DNA of 64,000 nt. Source: Serratia proteamaculans (GTDB taxonomy: Bacteria; Pseudomonadota; Gammaproteobacteria; Enterobacterales; Enterobacteriaceae). The stretch is from assembly GCF_013337185.1 (NCBI RefSeq), contig NZ_SWDE01000006.1:1-64000 (forward strand). Reading direction: 5' to 3'. The translations under genes were made by a program, and so were the position numbers. This document shows, piece after piece, positions 38,627 to 47,440 of this stretch. The notes under the pieces were generated by a model that did not search any database, was not told the DNA's origin, and worked only from the letters and a program-made list of their open reading frames with translations. Position 1 is the first letter of the stretch. Every line of letters begins with the position of its first letter.

Positions 38627-40005
38627 CAGTTTTCCTGTTGAGTATTGAGACGGCGCACGATGGCGCGGTTAGCGATGCGCAGACACAGCAGCAGTGGGAT
38701 CAGCGTGCTGGCGGCGGCCAGGTAAAAACAGCTTTGGTAAGCGACGGCGGGTGAAAAATGTTCAAGCAGCAGATTCAGCAGCAGGCTGAGCAGGGCGACC
38801 CCCAGGCAAAAGCTGAGCTGCCGATTGATATTCCACAGTGCGCTGGCATCCGCCAGTTGCTCATCGGCAATCTGCAGGAAAGCGCTGCTTTGCGCGGTGC
38901 TGCTGCACAGGCTGCCGCCAAAGCCCATCAGGGCGAAGGCCGCCAGTTGCAACCCATGATCCCCGGCGTGGCTAATTTGCGATAGCGCCAGAATGCCCAG
39001 CCCCTGCAGCAGGCAACCGGCGATAAACAGCGGTCGTGGGCCAAGGCGGTTAAATTTCTTGCCGGTCAGCGTAATGGCCAGGAACGAGGCCAGCGACCAA
39101 GGGAGCATCAGGCTGCCGACCTGGGCGGCGTGCATACCCAATTGATTTTGCAGATACAGCATGGCGACCAGGCTGACGCCGATAAACAGGCCGGGGATGC
39201 ATTGATAAATCATCATTGAAGTGCGCAGCAACGGATCTTGCATCAGCCGCAAATTCAGCAGCGGTTGGGCAATGCGCAGGCTGCGTCGCAGGTAATAGGC
39301 CAGCATCAGTGCTCCGGCAGCCAACAACACCATGCCCTGCGTCAGGCCATCGGTTTCACCCAGCCGGGTCAGTCCCAGCAGGATTAGCGTCAATGCGGCG
39401 CAGGCGCTGAGTAGCCCATTGAGATCGAGCGGCCTGCGCTGAGTATCCGCTGCCTGCGGGCGTAACCACAGCGCGGCCAGCAACAACGCCAGTGCCGCCA
39501 GCGGCAGGTTGGCGAAAAACACCCAGCGCCAGTCAAGACTGTCGACAATCAACCCACCCAATGCAGGTGACAGCGCCGGGGCCAGCAGGCCGACCAGCAT
39601 AATGGCGGCGGAAAGCCCAGCGCGTTCGTGGCTGCGATACAGCTGATAGGTTAGCGTTTGGCCGATAGGGATCAACAAGCCGCCCCCCATACCTTGTAGC
39701 ACCCGCCAACCAATCAACTCGCCAATGGAGCCGGCGTAGCCCGCCGCAGTCGTCGCCAGCATAAACAGCGTCAGCGACAGCAAGAATACCCGCCGTCCCC
39801 CGATACGCTGTGCCAGCCAGGCGCTGAGCGGGATCACCAGCGTCAGGCCGAGAATATAACCGTTACTGACCCAGGCCAGTTCACCGACCGAAGCCTGCAG
39901 CGCATGGCCGATCGACGGGTAAGCGACATTGGCGATAAACATGTTGATCAGATCGACAAAAAATCCGAGCAGATAGACGATTGCGACTTTGATGCGATAG
40001 GGCAT
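38626..40005 (-). CDS. MFS drug transporter (DHA2/EmrB-like)
   Basis: A 459-residue inner-membrane exporter with about fourteen helices. Motifs: FFVDLINMFIANVAYPSIG in helix 1, AWLAQRIGGRRVFL in the 2-3 loop, and LAPALSPALGGLIVD (antiporter motif C) in helix 5. It is transcribed away from a LysR gene, with a perfect 19-bp palindrome between them, and is followed by the coupled SnoaL-like gene. Substrate unknown. Confidence 0.85.
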   Translation of the reverse strand: MPYRIKVAIVYLLGFFVDLINMFIANVAYPSIGHALQASVGELAWVSNGYILGLTLVIPLSAWLAQRIGGRRVFLLSLTLFMLATTAAGYAGSIGELIGWRVLQGMGGGLLIPIGQTLTYQLYRSHERAGLSAAIMLVGLLAPALSPALGGLIVDSLDWRWVFFANLPLAALALLLAALWLRPQAADTQRRPLDLNGLLSACAALTLILLGLTRLGETDGLTQGMVLLAAGALMLAYYLRRSLRIAQPLLNLRLMQDPLLRTSMMIYQCIPGLFIGVSLVAMLYLQNQLGMHAAQVGSLMLPWSLASFLAITLTGKKFNRLGPRPLFIAGCLLQGLGILALSQISHAGDHGLQLAAFALMGFGGSLCSSTAQSSAFLQIADEQLADASALWNINRQLSFCLGVALLSLLLNLLLEHFSPAVAYQSCFYLAAASTLIPLLLCLRIANRAIVRRLNTQQEN

Positions 40006-40077
40006 GGGGCCTCCGGTTGAAGGCCCGCAGTGTAGCGGGTGGGAAACTGCGGATAAATCGGCTGCGAACGATTACAC

Positions 40078-40096
40078 TGTCAAAATAATTTTGACA
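40078..40096. promoter_or_regulatory. Perfect 19-bp dyad between MFS and LysR genes
   Basis: TGTCAAAAT-A-ATTTTGACA is a perfect palindrome centred in the 106-bp divergent spacer, 16 bp before the LysR ATG. It is probably the regulator's operator, controlling both promoters. Confidence 0.7.
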
Positions 40097-40111
40097 ATAA
40101 CGGGCAACACT

Positions 40112-41008
40112 ATGCTTAACCTGCAGCGTTTGGCGATTTTTGTGGCGGTGGTAGACGCGGGAAGTTTCACCGCCGCAGCGGTGGCATTGGGGCAAACCAA
40201 GGCGGTGGTCAGTTTCAATGTCAAACAGTTGGAAAGCGAGTTGGGCGTATCGTTGCTGGTGCGCAGTACCCGGCGGCTGGCGTTGACCGATGCCGGCGAG
40301 CGCTTTTATCAACGCTGCCTGCGGCTGCTGCAAGACGCGGAGAATGTGCTGGATGACGTGCGCCGCGATCACCACGGCCTGAGCGGGGTATTGCGTATCA
40401 CCACCACGCCGGAATACGGCGCGCAGGTGGTGGTACCGGCGCTGGCGGCATTTTCCCTGTTGCATCCGCGCTTGCGCATTCAGCACGTTTCTTCTTCTTA
40501 TCATGCCGATTTGATTTCGGAGCGCTTCGACGTGGCGATCCGGCTGGGGCAACTGGCGGACTCCAGTCATCACGCCGCACGGCTCGACAGCTTTGCTATC
40601 CTGCCGGTCGCCTCACCGGCGTATCTGGCCCGCCATCCCGTTGGCTCGCTGGCGCAACTGGCACAGGCGCAGTGGATAGCCCACAGCCGACTAAGTTCCC
40701 CCTTGAACTGGCAGGTGATTACCCCGGAACGGCAGGCGGTGCTGTTCAAGGTTGAAGATGCCGCCACGCTGATGGGGGACAGCGCCGCCGCCCTGTTGGC
40801 TTTTGCCCTGCACGGTGCCGGGGTGGCATTGCTGCCCGAATGGCTGGTGCGGCCCGCCATTGCCGAAGGCAAGCTGTGCCCGCTGCTGGCAGACCATCAA
40901 TTTCCGGCGCAAAGCATTTATGCGCTTTACCCAAACACGCGCCACGTGCCGGAAAAGGTGCGGGCGTTTATTGATTTCCTGCGGGCGCGGGTAGCCACGG
41001 GCGAATAA
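40112..41008 (+). CDS. LysR-family regulator of divergent MFS gene
   Basis: A 298-residue LysR protein. The helix-turn-helix covers about residues 15-45 (GSFTAAAVALGQTKAVVSFN), followed by LLVRSTRRLALTDAGERFY, typical of the CrgA subgroup. The ATG at 40112 is used; upstream in-frame codons run through the operator and would add an unlikely N-terminus. Its last 41 bp overlap the end of the convergent hydrolase gene. Confidence 0.87.
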   Translation: MLNLQRLAIFVAVVDAGSFTAAAVALGQTKAVVSFNVKQLESELGVSLLVRSTRRLALTDAGERFYQRCLRLLQDAENVLDDVRRDHHGLSGVLRITTTPEYGAQVVVPALAAFSLLHPRLRIQHVSSSYHADLISERFDVAIRLGQLADSSHHAARLDSFAILPVASPAYLARHPVGSLAQLAQAQWIAHSRLSSPLNWQVITPERQAVLFKVEDAATLMGDSAAALLAFALHGAGVALLPEWLVRPAIAEGKLCPLLADHQFPAQSIYALYPNTRHVPEKVRAFIDFLRARVATGE

Positions 41009-42008
41009 ACGTCATTATGGCCGCGAGGGTCTTCTGGTGTACCCATTCACGCTGCGTATTGGAGGAAGCGCATAACACCGCTGCCTCTTCCTCCTCTGCG
41101 GCCAGAATTTGGCGGCCATTCGGCTGACACAGCGGAATAAAATCGAAATGGTTACCCTTCGACAGCCGTAGTGCATCAATTGGTTGCTGGCCTGCGTCTT
41201 TGGCCAGTGCGGCACCGCCAAGGCCGGGGAGCCGACTGTCGGGTTCAAAACGCTGAGGTTCGATGACCAATAAAGGGGCGCTGAGCCGACGCAGGCTGGC
41301 AGGCAGCAGATAAGGCACCATGCCGGGATCGAGGGCAACGGCAAAGCGGATGCGTGGGTCGGTATAATCAGCCTCAAATTGCCGGGCGGAAAGCGCGCCC
41401 AAATCAACCTTGGCCTGGGTATAAAACTGGCAGTTGGGTGACTGCGGGGCCTGTCGGCAGCCGCTGATGAAATCGGCCAGCCGGACTCGCCCACCGATGG
41501 CGGCAATGGCACTGTAACCGCCCTTGGAGTGGCCGATAACGCCAATCATCTGGCGATTAATGACTTTATCCCACTGGGGTTCGGCAGTGATGGCGCTGAT
41601 CAAGGCGGAAATATCTTCGGTCTGTAACCACAATTCGGCGGAGAGTGCCGGGACAGAGTTGCCGGTGGTACTGCCGGGGTGATTGGCCGCCACGACAATG
41701 ATTCCCTGTTGGGCTAACGCCGCCGCCAGCCAGGCCTGACTGGCATTGTTGCCGCCGCTGCCGTGGCTGATAACGATCAGCGGGAAACGTCCACCGGCGA
41801 CAGCGGCATCCGGTTGGCTGTTGATACCGGTAAAGACCGGATTCGCCCCGATGACCCTTTGTTGATGGGTCTCGGTGGTGGGGTAGTAAATTCGGCTGTT
41901 CAACGAACGTGAACCGGCCTGAAAGACTTCATCGCGGGTGGCGACCTGATAAGGGGTAGCGCTGGCAACGCCGCACAGCAGTATCCACAACAATAACGCT
42001 CTGTTCAT
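40968..42008 (-). CDS. Secreted alpha/beta hydrolase (dienelactone/PAF-AH-like)
   Basis: A 346-residue exported enzyme with a signal peptide (cleavage near GVASA, residue 17). Alpha/beta-hydrolase hallmarks: an oxyanion-type VISHGSGGNN (near 80), the nucleophile elbow GHSKGGYSA (GxSxG, near 163), and a late acidic/His region (GNHFDFIPL). It resembles the exported dienelactone-hydrolase or PAF-acetylhydrolase-like group; true substrate unknown. The ATG at 42008 has GAGGAG five bases upstream. It is divergent from an AraC-type gene. Confidence 0.82.
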   Translation of the reverse strand: MNRALLLWILLCGVASATPYQVATRDEVFQAGSRSLNSRIYYPTTETHQQRVIGANPVFTGINSQPDAAVAGGRFPLIVISHGSGGNNASQAWLAAALAQQGIIVVAANHPGSTTGNSVPALSAELWLQTEDISALISAITAEPQWDKVINRQMIGVIGHSKGGYSAIAAIGGRVRLADFISGCRQAPQSPNCQFYTQAKVDLGALSARQFEADYTDPRIRFAVALDPGMVPYLLPASLRRLSAPLLVIEPQRFEPDSRLPGLGGAALAKDAGQQPIDALRLSKGNHFDFIPLCQPNGRQILAAEEEEAAVLCASSNTQREWVHQKTLAAIMTFIRPWLPAPAGNQ

Positions 42009-42137
42009 TTTCACTCCTCAAAATGTTGACCTGGGGAGGGTGGCATTGGCGGCGCTATCCGGCGACCTCGATCGCGATCCGGGTCGTTAAATGATTGTTT
42101 TGACAGTACACTGCCGGTTCTGTGTGAACACAACAAG

Positions 42138-43151
42138 ATGCCGATAATGCCACTTATTCCGCTCACTTTTCTGTTTGGTTTGCTGTGCCTGGGGCTGCTG
42201 TACCGCCTGGGACGACCACGGGCGCAGCTTTGGGTTTTCCAGCTATTGCTGCTGTTATGCGCCTGGCAAAGTTTGCTGGTGGGAGTTCGCTACGGCTATG
42301 GCGTGACGCAATTCAATGGGTTGCAACCCTTCGGCGCGGTGGCGATCCCGGCGTTGACCTATCTGGCCTTTTTGGTCAGTACCCAGGGCCGGCTTCGCTG
42401 GCGTGAACTCGGGCACCTGACGCCGCTGGGGCTGACGCTGTTGGCCAGCCTGATCGCGCCTTTCTGGCTGGATACCCTGATTGTTAGCGCTTATCTGGGT
42501 TATGGCGTGGCACTGTTGTACGCGTTGCGGCGCGGTGAGAACGCTTTACAGCAGGTGGCGCTGGCGGAAAGCTGGCTCAGTTACCGGTTGTGGCGCGGTT
42601 TGGGCATGCTGCTGATAGCCATCGCGCTGGCCGAACTGGTGATTGCACTCGATTTTTCACTGTTCGATGGCCGGCAAGCAGGCGTGCTGGCGACCATCGT
42701 TAACTTGCTGGTGGCCTTGAGCCTATACCTGGTGCTGTCCCGTAGCCGCCCTCTGGATAACCCGGTGGAGCCGCTGCCGGAGCCGACACCGGAGGTTATT
42801 GAAAACGAAGGGCAACTGGCCGAGTGGTTTGACCGGGTACAACAGCGGCTGCGGCAGGATGATCTTTATCTGGAGCCCGAGCTGAATCTGGCCCGATTGG
42901 CGCGTAAAGTGGGCTTGCCGACACGTCGGGTGTCACAAGCCATCAATCGGCATGCGGGCATGAATGTGTCGCAATATGTGAATCAGCTGCGTGTCCACCA
43001 GGCGGCGCAGTGGCTGCTTGCCAGTGATGATCCGGTGACAGATATCATGCAGGCGGCGGGCTTTACCACCAAGTCGAACTTTAACCGCGAGTTCTTGCGT
43101 ATTTATGGCGTCAATCCGAGCGAATGGCGCAGGCAACAAACGCGTAGTTAA
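42138..43151 (+). CDS. AraC-family regulator with membrane N-terminal half
   Basis: A 337-residue protein in two parts. Residues 1-200 are strongly hydrophobic, with about seven spans (PLTFLFGLLCLGLLYRLG, LLASLIAPFWLDTLIVSAYL and others). Residues 225-335 are an AraC DNA-binding domain with both helix-turn-helices (LNLARLARKVGLPTRRVSQA and ITDIMQAAGF-like VTDIMQAAGFTTKSNFNREF). It is therefore a membrane-embedded one-component regulator. The divergent secreted hydrolase is its likely target. Start may be 42138 or the ATG at 42147. Confidence 0.85.
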   Translation: MPIMPLIPLTFLFGLLCLGLLYRLGRPRAQLWVFQLLLLLCAWQSLLVGVRYGYGVTQFNGLQPFGAVAIPALTYLAFLVSTQGRLRWRELGHLTPLGLTLLASLIAPFWLDTLIVSAYLGYGVALLYALRRGENALQQVALAESWLSYRLWRGLGMLLIAIALAELVIALDFSLFDGRQAGVLATIVNLLVALSLYLVLSRSRPLDNPVEPLPEPTPEVIENEGQLAEWFDRVQQRLRQDDLYLEPELNLARLARKVGLPTRRVSQAINRHAGMNVSQYVNQLRVHQAAQWLLASDDPVTDIMQAAGFTTKSNFNREFLRIYGVNPSEWRRQQTRS

Positions 43152-43245
43152 ATAATAATTCGTTATAACTCTCGCATTTATCATCGGATCCCATCGGGGT
43201 ATGCTGAGCACTGTTGCTTACCCCGTTCGATGCGAGCCACCTTCG

Positions 43246-44436
43246 ATGACCGCAATCAGTTCCAAAGAAAACCATCTCCAACTGAATAAACGTATTTTGT
43301 CGGTCGTGATGTTCACCTTCGTCTGTTACCTGACCATCGGCCTGCCGTTGGCGGTGCTGCCTGGGTTTGTGCATAACGACCTGGGCTACAACTCGGTACT
43401 GGCCGGTTTGATTATCAGCGCCCAGTATTTCGCTACCTTGTTTAGCCGCCCGCATGCCGGGCGCTATGCCGATCAGCTCGGGCCAAAAAAGGTGGTGCTG
43501 TTCGGCCTGGCCTGCTGCGGTGCAAGCGGTCTGTTTTACGCCGCGGCCTTTTGGTTCAGCGGCCTGCCGTTGTTGAGTTTAATTCTGCTATGTGTCGGCC
43601 GGGTGTTTCTCGGCGTCGGCGAAAGCTTTGCCAGCACCGGCTCCACGCTGTGGGGCATTGGTCTGGTGGGGCCACTGCATACCGCCCGGGTAATTTCATG
43701 GAATGGGGTGGCGACATACGGTGCCATGGCGGCCGGAGCGCCACTCGGCGTCTATCTCAACCAGCATTGGGGATTGGCCGGGGTGGCGGCGCTGATTGTG
43801 CTGGCGGTCGCGGTTTCGCTGTGGCTGGCGAGCGGTAAGCCCAATGTGACGATCGCCGCCGGTCAGCGCATTGCCTTTAGCGCCGTGTTCGGCCGCATCT
43901 GGGCTTACGGCCTCGGACTGGCGATGGGCACCGTGGGTTTTGGCGTGATCGCCACTTTTATCACCCTCTACTATGCTGATAAGGGCTGGAGCGGGGCCGC
44001 GTTCTCACTGACGCTGTTCAGCGTTGCCTTTGTCGGTATCCGCCTGATATTTAGCCAGACGATTAATCGCCACGGCGGTTTGAAGGTCACGCTGGTGTCG
44101 TTCCTGATCGAGATTATCGGCTTGTTGATGATTTGGCAGGCTGGCGATCCGCTGATGGTGCAGGCCGGGGCTTTGCTGGCGGGGGCCGGTTTCTCGCTGG
44201 TGTTCCCGGCACTGGGCGTGGAGGCGGTGAAACAGGTGCCGCAACAGAATCAGGGCACTGCGCTGGGCACCTACTCGGCGTTTCTCGATCTGGCGCTGGG
44301 GATCACCGGGCCGTTGGCCGGTTTGCTGATGAGCCGCATGGGCGTGCCATCAATCTATCTGGCGGCGGCGCTGATAGTGTTTCTGGGCGTGCTGTTGACG
44401 CTGCGCTTGCTGCTGCAAAACCGCCAGAATCCATAA
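43246..44436 (+). CDS. MFS transporter, YfcJ/YhhS family
   Basis: A 396-residue twelve-helix transporter matching the YhhS/YfcJ group: FVCYLTIGLPLAVLPGFVH in helix 1, SRPHAGRYADQLGPKKVV in the 2-3 loop, GRVFLGVGESFASTGSTLWG in helix 4, and KQVPQQNQGTALGTY. E. coli YhhS has been linked to glyphosate and arabinose-like efflux, but no natural substrate is clear. The ATG at 43246 is taken by alignment; no strong ribosome site is seen. It follows the AraC-type gene by about 95 bp. Confidence 0.86.
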   Translation: MTAISSKENHLQLNKRILSVVMFTFVCYLTIGLPLAVLPGFVHNDLGYNSVLAGLIISAQYFATLFSRPHAGRYADQLGPKKVVLFGLACCGASGLFYAAAFWFSGLPLLSLILLCVGRVFLGVGESFASTGSTLWGIGLVGPLHTARVISWNGVATYGAMAAGAPLGVYLNQHWGLAGVAALIVLAVAVSLWLASGKPNVTIAAGQRIAFSAVFGRIWAYGLGLAMGTVGFGVIATFITLYYADKGWSGAAFSLTLFSVAFVGIRLIFSQTINRHGGLKVTLVSFLIEIIGLLMIWQAGDPLMVQAGALLAGAGFSLVFPALGVEAVKQVPQQNQGTALGTYSAFLDLALGITGPLAGLLMSRMGVPSIYLAAALIVFLGVLLTLRLLLQNRQNP

Positions 44437-44538
44437 TTAAGGATTATTCCTAAACCCACATCCATACCGAAAAATTTATTGTTTCATCTCATGATTACGG
44501 TAAGGTCGCTCAGCGGTCCAGAACGAGAGGAGAAATCG

Positions 44539-44877
44539 ATGTATTTACGGCCGGATGAAGTGGCTAGGGTGTTGGAGAATACTGGCTTTGAGCGTGATTA
44601 TGTCACCGACCAGTCTTATGGTTACCGCAAGGGTGAGCACTACGTATATGTGAATCGTGAAGCGCGGATGGGCAGAACCGCGTTGGTGATCCACCCGGCG
44701 CTAAAAGAGAAAAGCGTGCATTTTGCCACGCCGACCTCGCCGGTGCGCATCAGCAATCAGTACCTTGAGTTTCCCCTGGATTTAAGCAGCGATGCCCCGA
44801 GTGCGCGTTATGGCATTCCACACGGCTTCAGCTCGCGTGATGCGCTTTCGCGCTATATCTACAGCATGTTCCAGTAA
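44539..44877 (+). CDS. DUF2002-like small protein
   Basis: A 112-residue soluble protein beginning [20 protein letters not shown], with a [19 protein letters not shown] central region and a [19 protein letters not shown]-terminus. I recognise it as the enterobacterial DUF2002 type; no function is known. AGGAG lies seven bases before the ATG at 44539. It is followed by a short G/C hairpin (44883-44898) and by a convergent gene. Confidence 0.65.
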   Translation: MYLRPDEVARVLENTGFERDYVTDQSYGYRKGEHYVYVNREARMGRTALVIHPALKEKSVHFATPTSPVRISNQYLEFPLDLSSDAPSARYGIPHGFSSRDALSRYIYSMFQ

Positions 44878-44906
44878 TGCTTCCCCCGCCTGCGGGGGAC
44901 ACATTC

Positions 44907-45353
44907 TTACCAGTTCGCAATCGCTTCCTGATTAAAACGCTCATTGTAAGCGCGGCGAAACTGCGCCAGTTCGAAAGCGTCGATATCCAGATCGGCAAAG
45001 TAAAACAGCGCGGCTTCGGTATGTTCGGCATGCAGCTCCGGCGACAGCCCGGCGCGTATCAGCGTTTCCCGCCACAGAGCTATCTGGTGGTCATCCGCCT
45101 GTTTGATAAAGGTCAGATAGATAAACAGCAAATAGACCGCCTGGTGCATCTCTTCGGTGTAACCGTTGTTCAGCACGCGGATAAAAGTCTGGCTGTTGCG
45201 GCTGCCCATCTCCTGAATCATGGATTCAATCAGCATCGGTTTGACTTTCAGCAGGTGGGCCAGAGAGTCGATGGCTTTGCGAGTATCGGAAGTCAGAATG
45301 CGGTAACCAATAATAAATACAACGATCAGGGCAGCGATGATGATCCAGGTCAT
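44907..45353 (-). CDS. DUF1198 family protein (YicN-like)
   Basis: A 148-residue protein with an N-terminal membrane anchor (TWIIIAALIVVFIIGYRIL, residues 2-20) and a helical cytoplasmic part (LLKVKPMLIESMIQEMGS, then FIKQADDHQIALWRETLIRA). This matches the DUF1198/YicN family. Function unknown. Alone on its strand between two unrelated genes. Confidence 0.72.
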   Translation of the reverse strand: MTWIIIAALIVVFIIGYRILTSDTRKAIDSLAHLLKVKPMLIESMIQEMGSRNSQTFIRVLNNGYTEEMHQAVYLLFIYLTFIKQADDHQIALWRETLIRAGLSPELHAEHTEAALFYFADLDIDAFELAQFRRAYNERFNQEAIANW

Positions 45354-45419
45354 TTATGATTTATTACACTCTCATAGCGCCAGTATTTGGCAGGAGGCGC
45401 TGCGTGACAGCGCCCGGTG

Positions 45420-45758
45420 TCAACGCTGTTCGCCGCTGAAATTGTCGGCTGCCCGCTGTTGATGACGCAGGTGGTGGTTAAAGGTGGCTGCATCCTTGGC
45501 CAGCGCGTCCAGATGGGCGCCCAGCATTTTGATTTGCTTCACTAACGCGTGCTGTTCCGGCACTGAACTGGCGGTGCTCAGCTTGCGCACCAGCTGCTCA
45601 TTTTGCATACGCAATGCGACTTCGCGCTGTTTAGCCTCTTCCAGCAACTGCTGCAGTGCCTGATAGCTGTGCTGCCATTCACGGTGCTGCTTTTCGAAGC
45701 TGGCCTGCAACTCGCTCATGGCATTTTGAAACTGGGTTTCCAGCTCGCGCATTTTCAT
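45420..45758 (-). CDS. MbeD/MobD-like coiled-coil protein
   Basis: A 112-residue, almost wholly helical protein: ELETQFQNAMSELQASFEKQ opens a long coiled coil rich in Gln, Glu and Leu. The pattern resembles MbeD/MobD entry-exclusion or mobilisation proteins of ColE1-type plasmids, yet no relaxase is nearby and similar chromosomal genes exist. The ATG at 45758 has AAGGA eight bases upstream; a GTG at 45779 would add seven residues. Role unknown. Confidence 0.6.
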   Translation of the reverse strand: MKMRELETQFQNAMSELQASFEKQHREWQHSYQALQQLLEEAKQREVALRMQNEQLVRKLSTASSVPEQHALVKQIKMLGAHLDALAKDAATFNHHLRHQQRAADNFSGEQR

Positions 45759-45930
45759 GGGATCGATCCTTTGCGGCACTCAATAATGGTTTAGCAGTAT
45801 AACGAAAACTGCACAGAACCTCACCCGTTGACGACGATTGCGGAAAATTCCCGGCTTGCAACCGGGGTGAGGCGTCTTACAATCAGGGTCATTCCCGGCA
45901 TTAAAGGCCCAGTCTAGGAGTGGCAGAGCG

Positions 45931-46503
45931 ATGAGCAACCAGGACAAAGACTTTTTTGAACAGGCGATGGCGGATGTGATCCCGTTATCCAGTGCCCCCG
46001 AGACCTTGTACCTCAAACCGCAGGACACGGTGGATAAAAGCGCACGCCGTGAGGCCGAGGCGCTGCGGCAGGAAAACTTTCTCAGCACCGGCTTTCTCGA
46101 ACTGATCCCTTGCGAAGTCCCGTTGGAATACAAAGGCGAGGGCATTCAGCAGGGCGTTCTGGACAAGCTGAGCCATGGCCGCTATCCGCCGCAGGCCAGC
46201 CTGAACCTGCTGAAACAATCGGTGGAGGCTGCGCGGCAGGCGCTGTTTCGCTTTATTCTGCAGGCAGAAAAGCAAAACCTGCGTTCGCTGCTGATTATCC
46301 ACGGGCGTGGGCGGGAAGAGGAGAGCCATGCCAATATCATTCGCAGCTATCTCGCCAAATGGCTGGCACAGTTTGAACAGGTGCAGGCTTTTTGCCGGGC
46401 GCTGCCGCGTGACGGCGGTGAAGGGGCTTGCTATGTCACGCTGCGCAAATCGGCGCAGGCCAGGGCGGATAATTTCGAGCGCCACGCCAAGCGCAGCCGT
46501 TAG
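45931..46503 (+). CDS. smrA: Smr-domain nuclease SmrA (YdaL)
   Basis: A 190-residue protein. The C-terminal Smr domain (about 85-180) shows the core IIHGRGREEESHANIIRSYL and LDKLSHGRYPPQASLNLL, the family signature for a small MutS-related endonuclease. An N-terminal extension (FFEQAMADVIPL, then TVDKSARREAEALR) is the YdaL type. GGAG precedes the ATG. Alone in its orientation. Acts on DNA or RNA; the in vivo role is unclear. Confidence 0.85.
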   Translation: MSNQDKDFFEQAMADVIPLSSAPETLYLKPQDTVDKSARREAEALRQENFLSTGFLELIPCEVPLEYKGEGIQQGVLDKLSHGRYPPQASLNLLKQSVEAARQALFRFILQAEKQNLRSLLIIHGRGREEESHANIIRSYLAKWLAQFEQVQAFCRALPRDGGEGACYVTLRKSAQARADNFERHAKRSR

Positions 46504-46550
46504 GGTATTGTGGAGGATCAGCCGGCAGCGCTGCCGCCGGCTGGAAGAGA

Positions 46551-46964
46551 TTATTTATTGAAGAATTTGTAGTCCAGCGAATAACGCCCGGCACCGGTGA
46601 CCGCCAACAGCAGCAGACCGCCGATAATGCTGATATTTTTAAAGAAGTTTATTTCGTTGCCCATCATTTCCATGCCGGTCATTTTCCAGAACGGGTGACC
46701 GATAAAAGCGGTGCCGAGGACATAGACGGCAAAAATAACCGCAATAGGGCGGGTAAATAACCCGAGAATAAGCGCGATGCCAAAAAAGAATTCAACCACC
46801 ACGGCGATAATCGCCGCCAAATACGGCATTGGCGTACCATAACCCTCCATTGCCGTCACGGTTGCGCCAAAGCTGGTCAGCTTCATCCAGCCAAAAATGA
46901 TAAACAGGATCATCAACAAGATTCGAGATAGCAGAATAACGCCGTCTTTTGAGCTTTCACCCAT
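46551..46964 (-). CDS. DoxX-family membrane protein (YqjF-like)
   Basis: A 137-residue protein with four hydrophobic segments in the DoxX layout: LSRILLMILFIIFGWMKL, then YLAAIIAVVVEFFFGIALIL, IAVIFAVYVLGTAFIGHPFW and a last helix before GRYSLDYKF. Relatives occur in quinone and redox contexts; YqjF responds to aromatic compounds. The ATG at 46964 has AAGGAG six bases upstream. Confidence 0.83.
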   Translation of the reverse strand: MGESSKDGVILLSRILLMILFIIFGWMKLTSFGATVTAMEGYGTPMPYLAAIIAVVVEFFFGIALILGLFTRPIAVIFAVYVLGTAFIGHPFWKMTGMEMMGNEINFFKNISIIGGLLLLAVTGAGRYSLDYKFFNK

Positions 46965-47081
46965 TTTGAACTCCTTAGCCACTGTCAACATTATGCTGTA
47001 TTACTGTTTAAATAGTAGTCTAATATCAGGTTTGTTCTAGCGATCACCAACAGTTACGCACTTTTAAAATGGGATAAATTT

Positions 47082-47360
47082 ATGGATCTTGAAATTCTGG
47101 CAGACGAGAAACGTTTCTATATAAACGATCGGCAGGGAAAAATGATCGCCGAGATCTCCTTTGTACCGAGCGGCGACAAATTAACCATTATCGATCACAC
47201 CTGGGTGGATGAGGTATTGAAAGGTCAGGGCGTCGGTAAAAAGCTGGTGGCGCTGGTGGTGGCGAAAATGCGGGCGGAAAACCGTAAGATTATTCCGCTG
47301 TGCCCGTTCGCCAAACATGAGTTTGACACCACGCCGGAATATCAGGATATCCGTGCCTGA
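47082..47360 (+). CDS. YjdJ-type GNAT acetyltransferase
   Basis: A 92-residue minimal GNAT domain: [20 protein letters not shown], then the acetyl-CoA loop [16 protein letters not shown] and [13 protein letters not shown], as in the YjdJ/NATD1 group. The substrate is unknown. No clear Shine-Dalgarno site precedes the ATG (GGGATAAATTT). Transcribed alone. Confidence 0.8.
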   Translation: MDLEILADEKRFYINDRQGKMIAEISFVPSGDKLTIIDHTWVDEVLKGQGVGKKLVALVVAKMRAENRKIIPLCPFAKHEFDTTPEYQDIRA

Positions 47361-47440
47361 AGGTTAGGCCATAGGTGACATTGGGGGAGGCAGCCTCCCC
47401 AATATTGGATGTGTTAAGAATTTACTGTGGCAGGGGATAA

